Below are positions 1-8,212 of a DNA stretch of 64,000 nucleotides, one piece after another. The DNA is from Bacteroidota bacterium. GTDB lineage: Bacteria; Bacteroidota; Bacteroidia; JACPRZ01. Where the stretch lies: the NCBI GenBank assembly GCA_016193485.1, contig JACPRZ010000030.1:1-64000 (forward strand). The letters run 5' to 3'. A program made the translations under genes and the position numbers. Below the pieces are notes generated by a model. The model made no database searches. It was given only the letters and a program-made list of their open reading frames with translations, and was not told the DNA's origin. How positions within the stretch are numbered: the stretch's first letter is position 1; every line of letters begins with the position of its first letter.

Positions 1-535
<535 letters not shown>

Positions 536-735
536 GATTATTAAAATGCCTTACGGCAAAAATGATGAGTCGATCCTGCCGAATGAATCCAAAAAAATTC
601 AACAGATTCCCGCTATTTCCAAGCTATTCCAATATTTTCAAAGAACTTTTGTGTAACTATTACACTATTAATGAGATAAATACAATATCAAATTCCTGTG
701 TAATGTGAATTTTTACGAAAATGATTTTTTAAGGG
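536..735 (-). other. rRNA leader / spacer between 16S and its promoter
   Basis: This AT-rich stretch on the minus strand lies between the inferred rrn promoter and the 16S 5' end. It carries no convincing ORF; the 62-residue ORF at 688..876 overlaps the promoter and has no recognisable features. It probably is the transcribed 5' leader of the rRNA operon, where antitermination and processing signals normally sit, but I could not identify a specific boxA-like motif. The remaining stretch from 770 to about 950 holds nothing recognisable. Confidence 0.5.
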
Positions 736-738
736 GTG

Positions 739-766
739 CAAATATAAGAATTTATTTAACTGACAA
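739..766 (-). promoter_or_regulatory. Bacteroidota-type promoter for the rRNA operon
   Basis: Read on the minus strand there is a perfect -7 box TATATTTG (746-739), preceded after 17 nt by TTG (766-764), followed by GCACCCC. This matches the TTG / TAnnTTTG consensus of the Bacteroidota primary sigma factor. It lies about 200 nt upstream of the 16S 5' end, a normal distance for an rrn leader. Placement is from motif alone. Confidence 0.6.
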
Positions 767-956
767 TGGTTCCAGAAAAAATATTTTATTTGATGATTCC
801 ATTGTCCGGAAAAACTACAATAAAATTTTTTACCTGTCGTGGTATAAGGAATAAAGGGATATATGGGGATCTCCAATTTTTCTTATTTAACCGTATCCGA
901 ACAGTTGCAAAAATTCCACACACTATATTTTTTCCGGTATAAATTGATATTTTATC

Positions 957-964
957 TACGTTTG
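957..964 (+). promoter_or_regulatory. Possible -7 box for deoC
   Basis: TACGTTTG matches TAnnTTTG and lies 31 nt upstream of the deoC ATG. No good TTG element is seen at the expected distance, so this is a weak prediction. Confidence 0.3.
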
Positions 965-995
965 TAACCAGTTTTTCAAATATGGTTTACTGATA

Positions 996-1928
996 ATGTC
1001 CGCAATTTCAAAACAATATTTCAATAATGGGATGATTGATTTCATTTCCGGCAACCGGGTTGACCAGGTTGGCGTTGAAGAACGGGTGGCGAGGTTTACC
1101 AAAAGAAGCATTAAAAAATCTTCAAAGGTTGAAGGGCTGAAACTTGCGCTGAGCATGATTGACCTTACAACTCTTGAAGGAAAAGATTCTGCAGGAAAAG
1201 TTAAACAATTGTGTTACAAAGCAAGGCATCTTCATGATGATTTCCGGGATTTGCCTTGTGTGGCGGCTATTTGTGTTTATCCTACAATGGTTCGCATTGC
1301 CAAAAAAGAACTTAAAGGAACCGGAATAAAAGTGGCTTCGGTTGCAACCGCATTTCCGAGCGGTCTTGCTCCGAGGGATGTGAAAATTTCGGACACAAAG
1401 TTCGCTGTTGAAGAAGGGGCTGATGAAATTGATATGGTAATTTCACGCGGCCGATTTTTTGAAGGTGATTACAATTTTGTTTCGGATGAAATTGCCGAAA
1501 TAAAATCATTATGTCCTGACCATGTTCATCTTAAAGTAATCCTTGAAACCGGAGAGCTGAATACGCTCGACAATGTAAGACGAGCCAGTGATATTGCACT
1601 TTACGCAGGCGCTGACTTTATTAAAACATCAACGGGTAAAATACAACCTGCCGCAACTATGCCTGTTACCCTGGTAATGTTTGAGGCGATACGGGATTTT
1701 TATTATAAAACCGGGATGAAAAGAGGTATGAAACCTGCAGGCGGTATTTCAAATGCAAAAACAGCATTGAATTATCTTGTAATGTTAAAAGAAACTTTAG
1801 GAAATGACTGGTTAACACCGGAATTTTTCAGGTTCGGTGCCAGTAAACTTGCCAATGATATTCTGTTACAATTAGGAAAGGAAAGGACGGGTGTTTATCA
1901 GTCGGGAGATTATTTTTCGGTGGATTGA
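996..1928 (+). CDS. deoC: Deoxyribose-phosphate aldolase
   Basis: This enzyme splits 2-deoxy-D-ribose 5-phosphate into glyceraldehyde 3-phosphate and acetaldehyde in deoxynucleoside catabolism. The 310-residue product has the DeoC TIM-barrel core from about residue 45. The Schiff-base lysine lies in FIKTSTGK (about K210), the acidic active-site segment is DEIDMV (143-148), and KPAGGI (around 245) holds the second conserved lysine. It has an N-terminal extension of about 45 residues compared with short bacterial DeoC, as in longer family members. The ATG at 996 is the only good start. It is followed on the same strand by two aldehyde dehydrogenase-like genes, which fits removal of the acetaldehyde formed. 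Confidence 0.95.
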   Translation: MSAISKQYFNNGMIDFISGNRVDQVGVEERVARFTKRSIKKSSKVEGLKLALSMIDLTTLEGKDSAGKVKQLCYKARHLHDDFRDLPCVAAICVYPTMVRIAKKELKGTGIKVASVATAFPSGLAPRDVKISDTKFAVEEGADEIDMVISRGRFFEGDYNFVSDEIAEIKSLCPDHVHLKVILETGELNTLDNVRRASDIALYAGADFIKTSTGKIQPAATMPVTLVMFEAIRDFYYKTGMKRGMKPAGGISNAKTALNYLVMLKETLGNDWLTPEFFRFGASKLANDILLQLGKERTGVYQSGDYFSVD

Positions 1929-2030
1929 ATCAGGATACAGGGAGGAGAAGACGGGAGACAGGGAAATATAAAATTGACAGGTGCTGATGGGCATTGGTAG
2001 GCATTGAATATTGCGGATTTGGGATTGCCA

Positions 2031-2051
2031 ACCTGCCTGCCGGCAGGCAGG
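2031..2051. repeat. CCTGCCTGCC/GGCAGGCAGG palindromic repeat, copy 1
   Basis: A near-perfect 20-bp palindrome (CCTGCCTGCC followed by its complement) lies in the deoC-ALDH spacer. The same palindrome occurs at about 27349, 29732 and 30171, with a variant at 54752. The surrounding spacer also has an inverted pair, ATTGCGGATT (near 2011) and AATCCGCAAT (near 2105), so the palindrome may sit in the middle of a larger inverted-repeat element. ORF 2004..2189 is this element read through and is not annotated. Confidence 0.7.
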
Positions 2052-2178
2052 AATTTCGGATTAAAATCGCTAAATTTCAAAAAGCATTATGAATTTGGTT
2101 TTTCAATCCGCAATGTTAAATTAATACAAAAAGTAATTTGCATATCAAAGTTCGTTAAGTATAATAAGTACAAAATAT

Positions 2179-3642
2179 ATGATCGTTAAAACGAAAGAAT
2201 TGAAATTTTCAAAGGGATGGGTTTATGCGCCTGCACCGGAATCAAAAGAACATATCCAATTAAAAAGCAGGTATGAATTGTTTATCGGGGGCAAGTTTGT
2301 CACTCCGGTTAACGGAAAATATTTTGATACCATAAATCCTTCCAATGAAGAGAAAATTGCCGGTATTGCCGAGGCGAGCATAGAAGATGTGAACCGGGCG
2401 GTCACTTCTGCCAGAACTGCGTATGAAAAATACTGGAAAATGACTCCGGCAAAAGAGCGGGGTAAATATTTATTCCGCATTGCAAGAATGATCCAGGAAC
2501 GTGCACGTGAGTTTGCGGTAATAGAATCAATGGATGGCGGTAAACCCATCCGTGAATCACGGGATGTGGATATTCCGCTTGTTGCAGCACATTTCTTCTA
2601 TTATGCCGGCTGGGCAGATAAACTTGAATATGCTTTTTCAAACCGGAAACCCAGGCCGTTAGGCGTTGCAGGACAAATCATTCCATGGAATTTTCCGTTA
2701 CTTATGGCTGCATGGAAAATAGCACCTGCTCTTGCCTGCGGTAATACTGTTGTTTTAAAACCTGCAGAAACCACCCCCCTTACCGCTTTAAAACTTGCCG
2801 AACTCATCCAAGAAAGCGGATTGCCTGACGGAGTAGTTAATATCATTACCGGTGCCGGCACTACCGGGGCTGCCTTAGTAAATCATCCCGATGTTGATAA
2901 AATCGCTTTCACCGGTTCAACCGATGTAGGAAAAATTATCCAAAAAGCTACTGCCGGAACAAATAAGAAAGTAACACTTGAACTTGGCGGAAAGGCGGCA
3001 AATATTATTTTTGATGATGCCCCTATTGACCAGGCGGTTGAAGGCATTGTCAACGGCATTTATTTCAACCAGGGTCATGTATGCTGTGCGGGATCACGGC
3101 TTTTTGTTCAGGAGAATATTTATAATACAGTGCTTCAGAAACTGAAAGACCGGATGGAGACACTTATTGTGGGCGACCCGCTTGATAAAAATACCGATAT
3201 AGGTGCAATCAATTCGAAACCACAGCTTGAAAAAATAAATTATTTTATCGAAGAAGGGAAAAAGGAGGGAGCAGATATGTACCAGAGTTCCTGCCCGGTT
3301 CCTGAGAAGGGATACTGGTGCCGGCCAACTCTATTTACCAATGTCTCTCAATCGCACCGGATTGCAAAAGAGGAAATTTTCGGTCCCGTGCTTGCGATTC
3401 AAACCTTCCGTACGGTGGATGAAGTAATTGAAAAAGCAAATAATACGCCTTATGGATTATCGGCAGGGGTGTGGTCTGATAAAGGGTCAAAGGTTTTTGA
3501 TGTGGGGAAAAAACTCAGGGCGGGTGTTATCTGGGCGAATACCTTTAATAAGTTTGATCCGTCTTCACCGTTTGGCGGTTATAAAGAAAGCGGATTCGGA
3601 AGAGAGGGGGGGGTGTATGGGTTGGAGGGGTATTGTAAATGA
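2179..3642 (+). CDS. Aldehyde dehydrogenase, catalytic (ALDH16-like N-terminal half)
   Basis: NAD(P)-dependent aldehyde dehydrogenase of 487 residues. Visible family motifs are PWNFP (169-173), the cofactor-lysine segment VVLKPAE (191-197), FTGS (244-247), the general base Glu in LELGGK (E268) and the catalytic cysteine in GHVCCAGSR (C302 or C303). It ends shortly after GFGREGG, without the long tail of many ALDHs. An 8-G run (3606-3613) lies in that Gly-Gly segment. The next gene is an ALDH-like protein without catalytic cysteine in the same reading frame 90 nt later. With deoC upstream this resembles bacterial ALDH16, in which a catalytic and a non-catalytic ALDH domain are normally fused. 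The substrate is inferred to be acetaldehyde or a related short aldehyde. Confidence 0.93.
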   Translation: MIVKTKELKFSKGWVYAPAPESKEHIQLKSRYELFIGGKFVTPVNGKYFDTINPSNEEKIAGIAEASIEDVNRAVTSARTAYEKYWKMTPAKERGKYLFRIARMIQERAREFAVIESMDGGKPIRESRDVDIPLVAAHFFYYAGWADKLEYAFSNRKPRPLGVAGQIIPWNFPLLMAAWKIAPALACGNTVVLKPAETTPLTALKLAELIQESGLPDGVVNIITGAGTTGAALVNHPDVDKIAFTGSTDVGKIIQKATAGTNKKVTLELGGKAANIIFDDAPIDQAVEGIVNGIYFNQGHVCCAGSRLFVQENIYNTVLQKLKDRMETLIVGDPLDKNTDIGAINSKPQLEKINYFIEEGKKEGADMYQSSCPVPEKGYWCRPTLFTNVSQSHRIAKEEIFGPVLAIQTFRTVDEVIEKANNTPYGLSAGVWSDKGSKVFDVGKKLRAGVIWANTFNKFDPSSPFGGYKESGFGREGGVYGLEGYCK

Positions 3643-3732
3643 GCCGGTCAGGATTACAAATCCCGACCAACGAAATTGAATTGAAATTGATAGAAACTCA
3701 TTGAAATTGGTAGAAATTAATTGAAATAATAC

Positions 3733-4701
3733 ATGAGAAAATCTGATCAGGATCGCATTGAAGTTTTGAAGACCTGTAAAATTTTTATCGGAGGAAAATT
3801 CCCGCGAACCGAGTCGGGAAGGTATTATGTAATAAAGGATAGAAACGGACAACCTCTTGCCAACATGTGCCGTTCTTCACGGAAAGATTACAGGGATGCG
3901 GTGGTTGCGGCACGGAATGCATTTGAAGGATGGTCGTCAGTTTCAGCCATGAACCGGGGGCAGATACTTTATCGGATTGCTGAAATGATGGAGGAGAGGA
4001 AAGAGCAGTTTACCGGTGAAATTGTTGCACAAGGGGAAAACGAGACAAGGAGAAAACGAGACAAGGGGAAAACGAGACAAGGGGAATCCCGATGGCTATC
4101 GGGAGGGATAGGGAGAAAACGGGAGAATCAGGTAACCAAGGATGCAGTCAGAGAAGTTGAACAGGCGATTGACAGGGTTGTTTATTATGCCGGCTGGTGC
4201 GATAAATTCCAGCAAATATTCAGCACGGTAAACCCGGTTGCATCACCGCATTTTAATTTTTCAAGACCTGAACCGATGGGGGTGGTTGCGGTAATTGCAT
4301 CAGAGGAACCTGCTATGCTGGGACTTGTTTCGATGATTGCTCCTGTAATTGCCGGAGGCAATACCTGTGTTGTGCTTGCATCGGAGACAAAACCCCTGAC
4401 CGCTGTTTCTTTCTCTGAGGTTATCCATACTTCAGATGTCCCCGGGGGAGTAATTAACATCCTCACGGGTTTGAAGTCGGAACTATATGGCCATTTTTCA
4501 TCGCACATGGATGTTAACGCAGTAATATTTTGCGGGAATGACAATAAAATTATTTCTGAAATCCGGCAAAATGGTTCAGTGAATGTCAAACGCGCAATAA
4601 TTCATAAGAATATCAGATGGGAAGATAATTCTAATCAGAACCCATACCTGATTAAGGATACAATGGAGATTAAGACAACGTGGCATCCGGTGGGGGTTTA
4701 G
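3733..4701 (+). CDS. Non-catalytic aldehyde dehydrogenase-like protein (ALDH16-like C-terminal half)
   Basis: The 322-residue product matches the N-terminal, Rossmann-type part of ALDHs (IFIGGKFPRTESG, RGQILYRIAEMMEER, YYAGWCDKFQQ, PMGVVAVIASEEPAMLGLVSM), but PWNF is replaced and there is no catalytic cysteine domain. It is therefore not an active ALDH on its own. It resembles the second, inactive domain of ALDH16 proteins and lies in frame with the preceding gene, separated by a stop and a TAGAAATT-type repeat. Residues about 100-136 are a charged low-complexity insert (GENETRRKRDKGK...) encoded by three 16-bp tandem units followed by a TCCCGAT/ATCGGGA palindrome. It may be a structural partner of the upstream enzyme or a decaying domain. 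Confidence 0.75.
   Translation: MRKSDQDRIEVLKTCKIFIGGKFPRTESGRYYVIKDRNGQPLANMCRSSRKDYRDAVVAARNAFEGWSSVSAMNRGQILYRIAEMMEERKEQFTGEIVAQGENETRRKRDKGKTRQGESRWLSGGIGRKRENQVTKDAVREVEQAIDRVVYYAGWCDKFQQIFSTVNPVASPHFNFSRPEPMGVVAVIASEEPAMLGLVSMIAPVIAGGNTCVVLASETKPLTAVSFSEVIHTSDVPGGVINILTGLKSELYGHFSSHMDVNAVIFCGNDNKIISEIRQNGSVNVKRAIIHKNIRWEDNSNQNPYLIKDTMEIKTTWHPVGV
4033..4104 (+). repeat. In-frame tandem repeat plus palindrome inside ALDH-like gene
   Basis: Three 16-bp units of the form GGGGAAAACGAGACAA (4033-4048, 4049-4064, 4065-4080; the middle one begins GGAG) are followed by GGGGAA and the 18-bp near-palindrome at 4087-4104 (TCCCGAT...ATCGGGA). The same palindrome occurs in spacers at 22616, 39356 and 60589. 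The block keeps the reading frame open and encodes a Lys/Arg-rich stretch not expected in ALDHs. Confidence 0.85.
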
Positions 4702-4843
4702 CAGGAGTAGGGGGGGAAACAATAAGTTGTAAATAGTAAGTGGTAAGAAGTAAATGGCAGTCGGTATTCAGTGGTCGGTAATCAGTGAAAAATACAATAG
4801 AAATTTGTAGAAATTCATAGAAATTTATTGTAATTATCTTGAT

Positions 4844-5938
4844 ATGAAAAAATCAAAAGTTGCTTTGATCACCGGTATTACCGGGCAGGATGGCGCCTAC
4901 CTTGCAGAATACCTGCTGAAAAAAGGATATTTAGTTCATGGTATTAAGCGCAGGAGTTCCCTTCTTAATACGCAAAGAATAGATCATTTATATAAGGATC
5001 CTCATGAAGAAAAACTCAACTTTAAACTTCACTACGGTGACCTGACCGATTCGACCAACCTGATACGGATCATCCAGGAATCACAGCCGGATGAAATCTA
5101 TAATCTCGCTGCGCAGTCGCACGTCATGGTTTCATTTGAAACGCCCGAATATACTGCCAATGCAGATGCGGTGGGAACGTTGAGGTTACTTGAAGCCATC
5201 CGCATCCTGAAACTGGAAAGCAAGACCAAATTTTACCAGGCATCTACATCCGAATTGTACGGGCTGATACAGGAGCCCGTACAGAATGAACGGACTCCTT
5301 TTTATCCCCGGAGTCCCTATGCGGTTGCCAAATTGTATGCTTACTGGATTACAAAGAATTATCGCGAAGCATACAATATTTTCACCTGTAACGGAATCCT
5401 CTTCAATCATGAAAGCCCGATCAGGGGTGAGACATTCGTGACACGGAAAATAACCCGCGCTGCCGCAAGGATAAAACTCGGTTTGCAGGAAAAATTGTTT
5501 TTAGGTAATCTTAACGCAAAACGCGACTGGGGCCATGCAAAGGATTATGTTGACGGAATGTGGAGAATAATGCAATTAGATAGACCGGATGATTTTGTTC
5601 TTGCAACAGGCGAGAGTCATTCTGTCAGGGAATTTACCGAAATCGCTTTTGGCGAAGCGGGTATTGAATTAACCTGGAAAGGGAAGGATAAAAATGAAAA
5701 AGGCATAGACCGTGAAACCGGAAAAATTCTGGTTGAGGTTGACGGGCGGTATTTCAGGCCGACCGAGGTAGATGAACTTATCGGGGATGCCTTCAAAGCA
5801 AGAAAGATTCTCGGATGGAAGCCCAGGCACACTTTTAAAGAACTGGTAAAAGAGATGGTTGAAAGTGATATTGAGTTGTTTAAAAAAGACAAGCATCTAA
5901 TGGATGCGGGACATTCGGTGCTGCAGTATCATGAGTAA
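4844..5938 (+). CDS. gmd: GDP-mannose 4,6-dehydratase
   Basis: Converts GDP-D-mannose to GDP-4-keto-6-deoxy-D-mannose, the first step to GDP-L-fucose. The 364-residue protein is a short-chain dehydrogenase of full family length. It has the NADP-binding [14 protein letters not shown] (about 10-23), the Gmd-specific [16 protein letters not shown], the catalytic region TSELYG, and YAVAK with the active-site Tyr and Lys. [14 protein letters not shown] is also typical. GDP-fucose synthase follows about 100 nt downstream, so the two form a pathway pair for fucosylated surface glycans. The upstream spacer carries a TAGAAATT-rich repeat similar to that between the two ALDH genes. Confidence 0.97.
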   Translation: MKKSKVALITGITGQDGAYLAEYLLKKGYLVHGIKRRSSLLNTQRIDHLYKDPHEEKLNFKLHYGDLTDSTNLIRIIQESQPDEIYNLAAQSHVMVSFETPEYTANADAVGTLRLLEAIRILKLESKTKFYQASTSELYGLIQEPVQNERTPFYPRSPYAVAKLYAYWITKNYREAYNIFTCNGILFNHESPIRGETFVTRKITRAAARIKLGLQEKLFLGNLNAKRDWGHAKDYVDGMWRIMQLDRPDDFVLATGESHSVREFTEIAFGEAGIELTWKGKDKNEKGIDRETGKILVEVDGRYFRPTEVDELIGDAFKARKILGWKPRHTFKELVKEMVESDIELFKKDKHLMDAGHSVLQYHE

Positions 5939-6042
5939 TCTACGAAAAACGAATTTATACGAATTTACGAACGAAAAGCAGGAGGGTTGGAAAGCATGAC
6001 AACGGGAATGCAAGAGAAAACGGCTGAGAGAAAACGAGAAAA

Positions 6043-6981
6043 ATGGAAAAAAATTCTAAAATATACATTGCAGGCCATACTGGCATGGTGGGTTCGGCAA
6101 TAGTCCGGAAATTAATTTCAGAAGGATATAAGAACCTTTTAACAAGAACTTCAAAGGAACTGGACCTCCGGAATCAGGATGGGATAAATACTTTCTTTAA
6201 AAAAGAAGAACCGGAATATGTATTTCTTGCGGCTGCAATGGTGGGCGGAATAAATGCAAATAATACTTGCCGTGCGGAATTTATTTATAACAATTTATCC
6301 ATTCAAACCAATGTCATTCACGCAGCATACATCAATAAGGTTAAAAAACTTTTGTTTCTGGGCTCTTCCTGCATTTACCCGCGCAATGCTCCGCAACCGA
6401 TGAAGGAGGAATATTTATTGTCGGGTTACCTTGAAAAAACAAATGAGCCATACGCAATCGCCAAAATTGCCGGATTGAAAATGTGTGAGGCGTACCGGGC
6501 GCAGTACGGTTGCAATTTTATCTCAGTAATGCCGACCAACCTTTATGGACCAAATGATAATTATGATTTAAACACCTCCCATGTTCTTGCAGCGCTTTTG
6601 CGGAAATTTCATGAAGCGAAAATCAATAACAAACCATTTGTGGAAGTATGGGGAACAGGAAAACCATACCGGGAATTTTTACATGTGGATGACCTGGCGG
6701 ATGCTTGCCTTTTCCTGATGAATAATTACGATGATGCGGAAATAATCAATATAGGAACCGGTGAGGATATTTCGGTTCGCGACCTTGCATTGCTGATAAA
6801 AAAAATAGCCGGTTATACGGGAGAGATAAAATACGATACTTCAAAGCCGGACGGGACGCCTAAAAAATTATTGGCTGTAACAAAAATCCATAATCTTGGG
6901 TGGAAACATAAAATTGAATTATCAGACGGGATAAAAATGGTGTATCAATGTTTTCTGGAAACCCTGACGGCTGCGAAATAA
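6043..6981 (+). CDS. fcl: GDP-L-fucose synthase
   Basis: NADPH-dependent epimerase/reductase that converts GDP-4-keto-6-deoxymannose into GDP-L-fucose. It has 312 residues, the usual length. Motifs: [11 protein letters not shown] for the cofactor loop (about 9-19), [17 protein letters not shown] around the catalytic Ser and Cys, and [19 protein letters not shown] with the YxxxK pair. It follows gmd and completes the pathway. Its last 34 bases overlap the longest possible reading frame of the patatin gene. Confidence 0.97.
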   Translation: MEKNSKIYIAGHTGMVGSAIVRKLISEGYKNLLTRTSKELDLRNQDGINTFFKKEEPEYVFLAAAMVGGINANNTCRAEFIYNNLSIQTNVIHAAYINKVKKLLFLGSSCIYPRNAPQPMKEEYLLSGYLEKTNEPYAIAKIAGLKMCEAYRAQYGCNFISVMPTNLYGPNDNYDLNTSHVLAALLRKFHEAKINNKPFVEVWGTGKPYREFLHVDDLADACLFLMNNYDDAEIINIGTGEDISVRDLALLIKKIAGYTGEIKYDTSKPDGTPKKLLAVTKIHNLGWKHKIELSDGIKMVYQCFLETLTAAK

Positions 6982-8096
6982 AATGCAAAGACGCGATATA
7001 TTGCGTCTCTGTATTTCTTATTTTCCTTCTTATTTATTTTCACATTTTTTCCGGAAATGTTGAACTTTACGCTCAGCCCGGCAACATCGGCATTGCTGCC
7101 GATTCAGAATCATTCCGCAACCTCGTCTTTGAAGGAGGGGGTATCCGTGGCATCGCCTACGGAGGTGTTGCGTTGGAACTTGAAAAGCGCGGGGTTTTAA
7201 AGGATATAAAGCGCGTCTGCGGCACTTCGGTCGGTGCAATATGCGCAACTTTTATCGCACTTGGTTACACGCCAGAAGAAGCAATCCCGGTTCTTTATGA
7301 ACTCAACATTAAATCATTCGCTGACGGCAAGCCCGGCTTTCCGATGGGCTTCATTCGGTTATTTGCCAGGTTCGGATGGTACAAAGGCAACCGCATTGAA
7401 AAATGGATGGGGAAAATCATCGCGGATAAAACCGGAAAAGCAGACCTCACTTTTGAAGAGTTGCATAATCGTTCTTTAAGCGACAGCAGGTTTAAAGACC
7501 TTTATATTACCGCTACCAACCTTTCCCTGCAGCGGCTTGAAATACTTTCATACGAAACCTATCCAAAAATGGAAATACGGACAGCAGTGAGAATTTCCGC
7601 TGGCATTCCTATTTTTTTCGGTGGGGTTTTCATCTCGCCTGACGGAAAGCCGGCAAAGAAGGGGGGGGATTCGGTTTATGTAATGATTGATGGCGGTATC
7701 ACCGGAAATTTTCCCATCCGCACTTTTGATGACCTCAGATATGCCGACAGCAATCAATTTATTGACACGGTTTTTTTAAACGGGAAAGAAATTTACATAA
7801 ACCGGCAAACCATTGGCATCCGCTTAGATAGCGAAGAGCAGATTGCCTTTGATAAAAAGGGACGAGGACTTGCGCCATACCGGATAAAAAAATTCCGCAA
7901 CTACATTGAGGCACTTTATGTTTTTGTTATTGAAAACCTTAACCGGCAGGTTTTGTTAAGGGAGGACTGGGAGAGAACCATTTCAATCAGCACCCTTGGG
8001 ATTGGTCCGCGCATTAAGAAAATGTCGCGCCAGCAAAAAGAGGCGCTGATTTATAGCGGGAGGAGGGGAGTGGAGGAGTTTTTTGAAGGACAATAA
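6948..8096 (+). CDS. Patatin-like phospholipase, exported
   Basis: Probable acyl-hydrolase with a Ser-Asp dyad. The patatin oxyanion loop GGGIRG (63-68), nucleophile GTSVGA (S94) and catalytic Asp in [10 protein letters not shown] (about 247) are all visible in order. A hydrophobic segment ([16 protein letters not shown], about 20-35) ending before YAQPG suggests a signal peptide. The start is uncertain: the ATG at 6948 lies inside fcl, and the region between it and the hydrophobic segment is an imperfect palindrome (GACGCGATATATTGCGTCTC, near 6991) of a type common in spacers, so the N-terminus may have been rebuilt by a repeat. An 8-G run (7661-7668) lies in a Gly-Gly-Asp segment. Confidence 0.85.
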   Translation: MFSGNPDGCEIKCKDAIYCVSVFLIFLLIYFHIFSGNVELYAQPGNIGIAADSESFRNLVFEGGGIRGIAYGGVALELEKRGVLKDIKRVCGTSVGAICATFIALGYTPEEAIPVLYELNIKSFADGKPGFPMGFIRLFARFGWYKGNRIEKWMGKIIADKTGKADLTFEELHNRSLSDSRFKDLYITATNLSLQRLEILSYETYPKMEIRTAVRISAGIPIFFGGVFISPDGKPAKKGGDSVYVMIDGGITGNFPIRTFDDLRYADSNQFIDTVFLNGKEIYINRQTIGIRLDSEEQIAFDKKGRGLAPYRIKKFRNYIEALYVFVIENLNRQVLLREDWERTISISTLGIGPRIKKMSRQQKEALIYSGRRGVEEFFEGQ

Positions 8097-8212
8097 AATC
8101 AGGAAAATATTAAGGCATCCGGTGAGTAGACCCTGGCCTCAACCTTCCCGTTTTTTTCACTATTTTTGGAACTTATTGAATTTACCGGTTTTACCATTTA
8201 AAACCATTTCCC

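Noticed and set aside
2004-2189. 61-residue ORF between deoC and the ALDH gene
   Set aside because: It translates the CCTGCCTGCC palindrome (LPAGR) and surrounding spacer repeat.
4033-4080. Three 16-bp tandem units, considered as a CRISPR or regulatory array
   Set aside because: Units are directly adjacent without spacers and lie inside an open reading frame.
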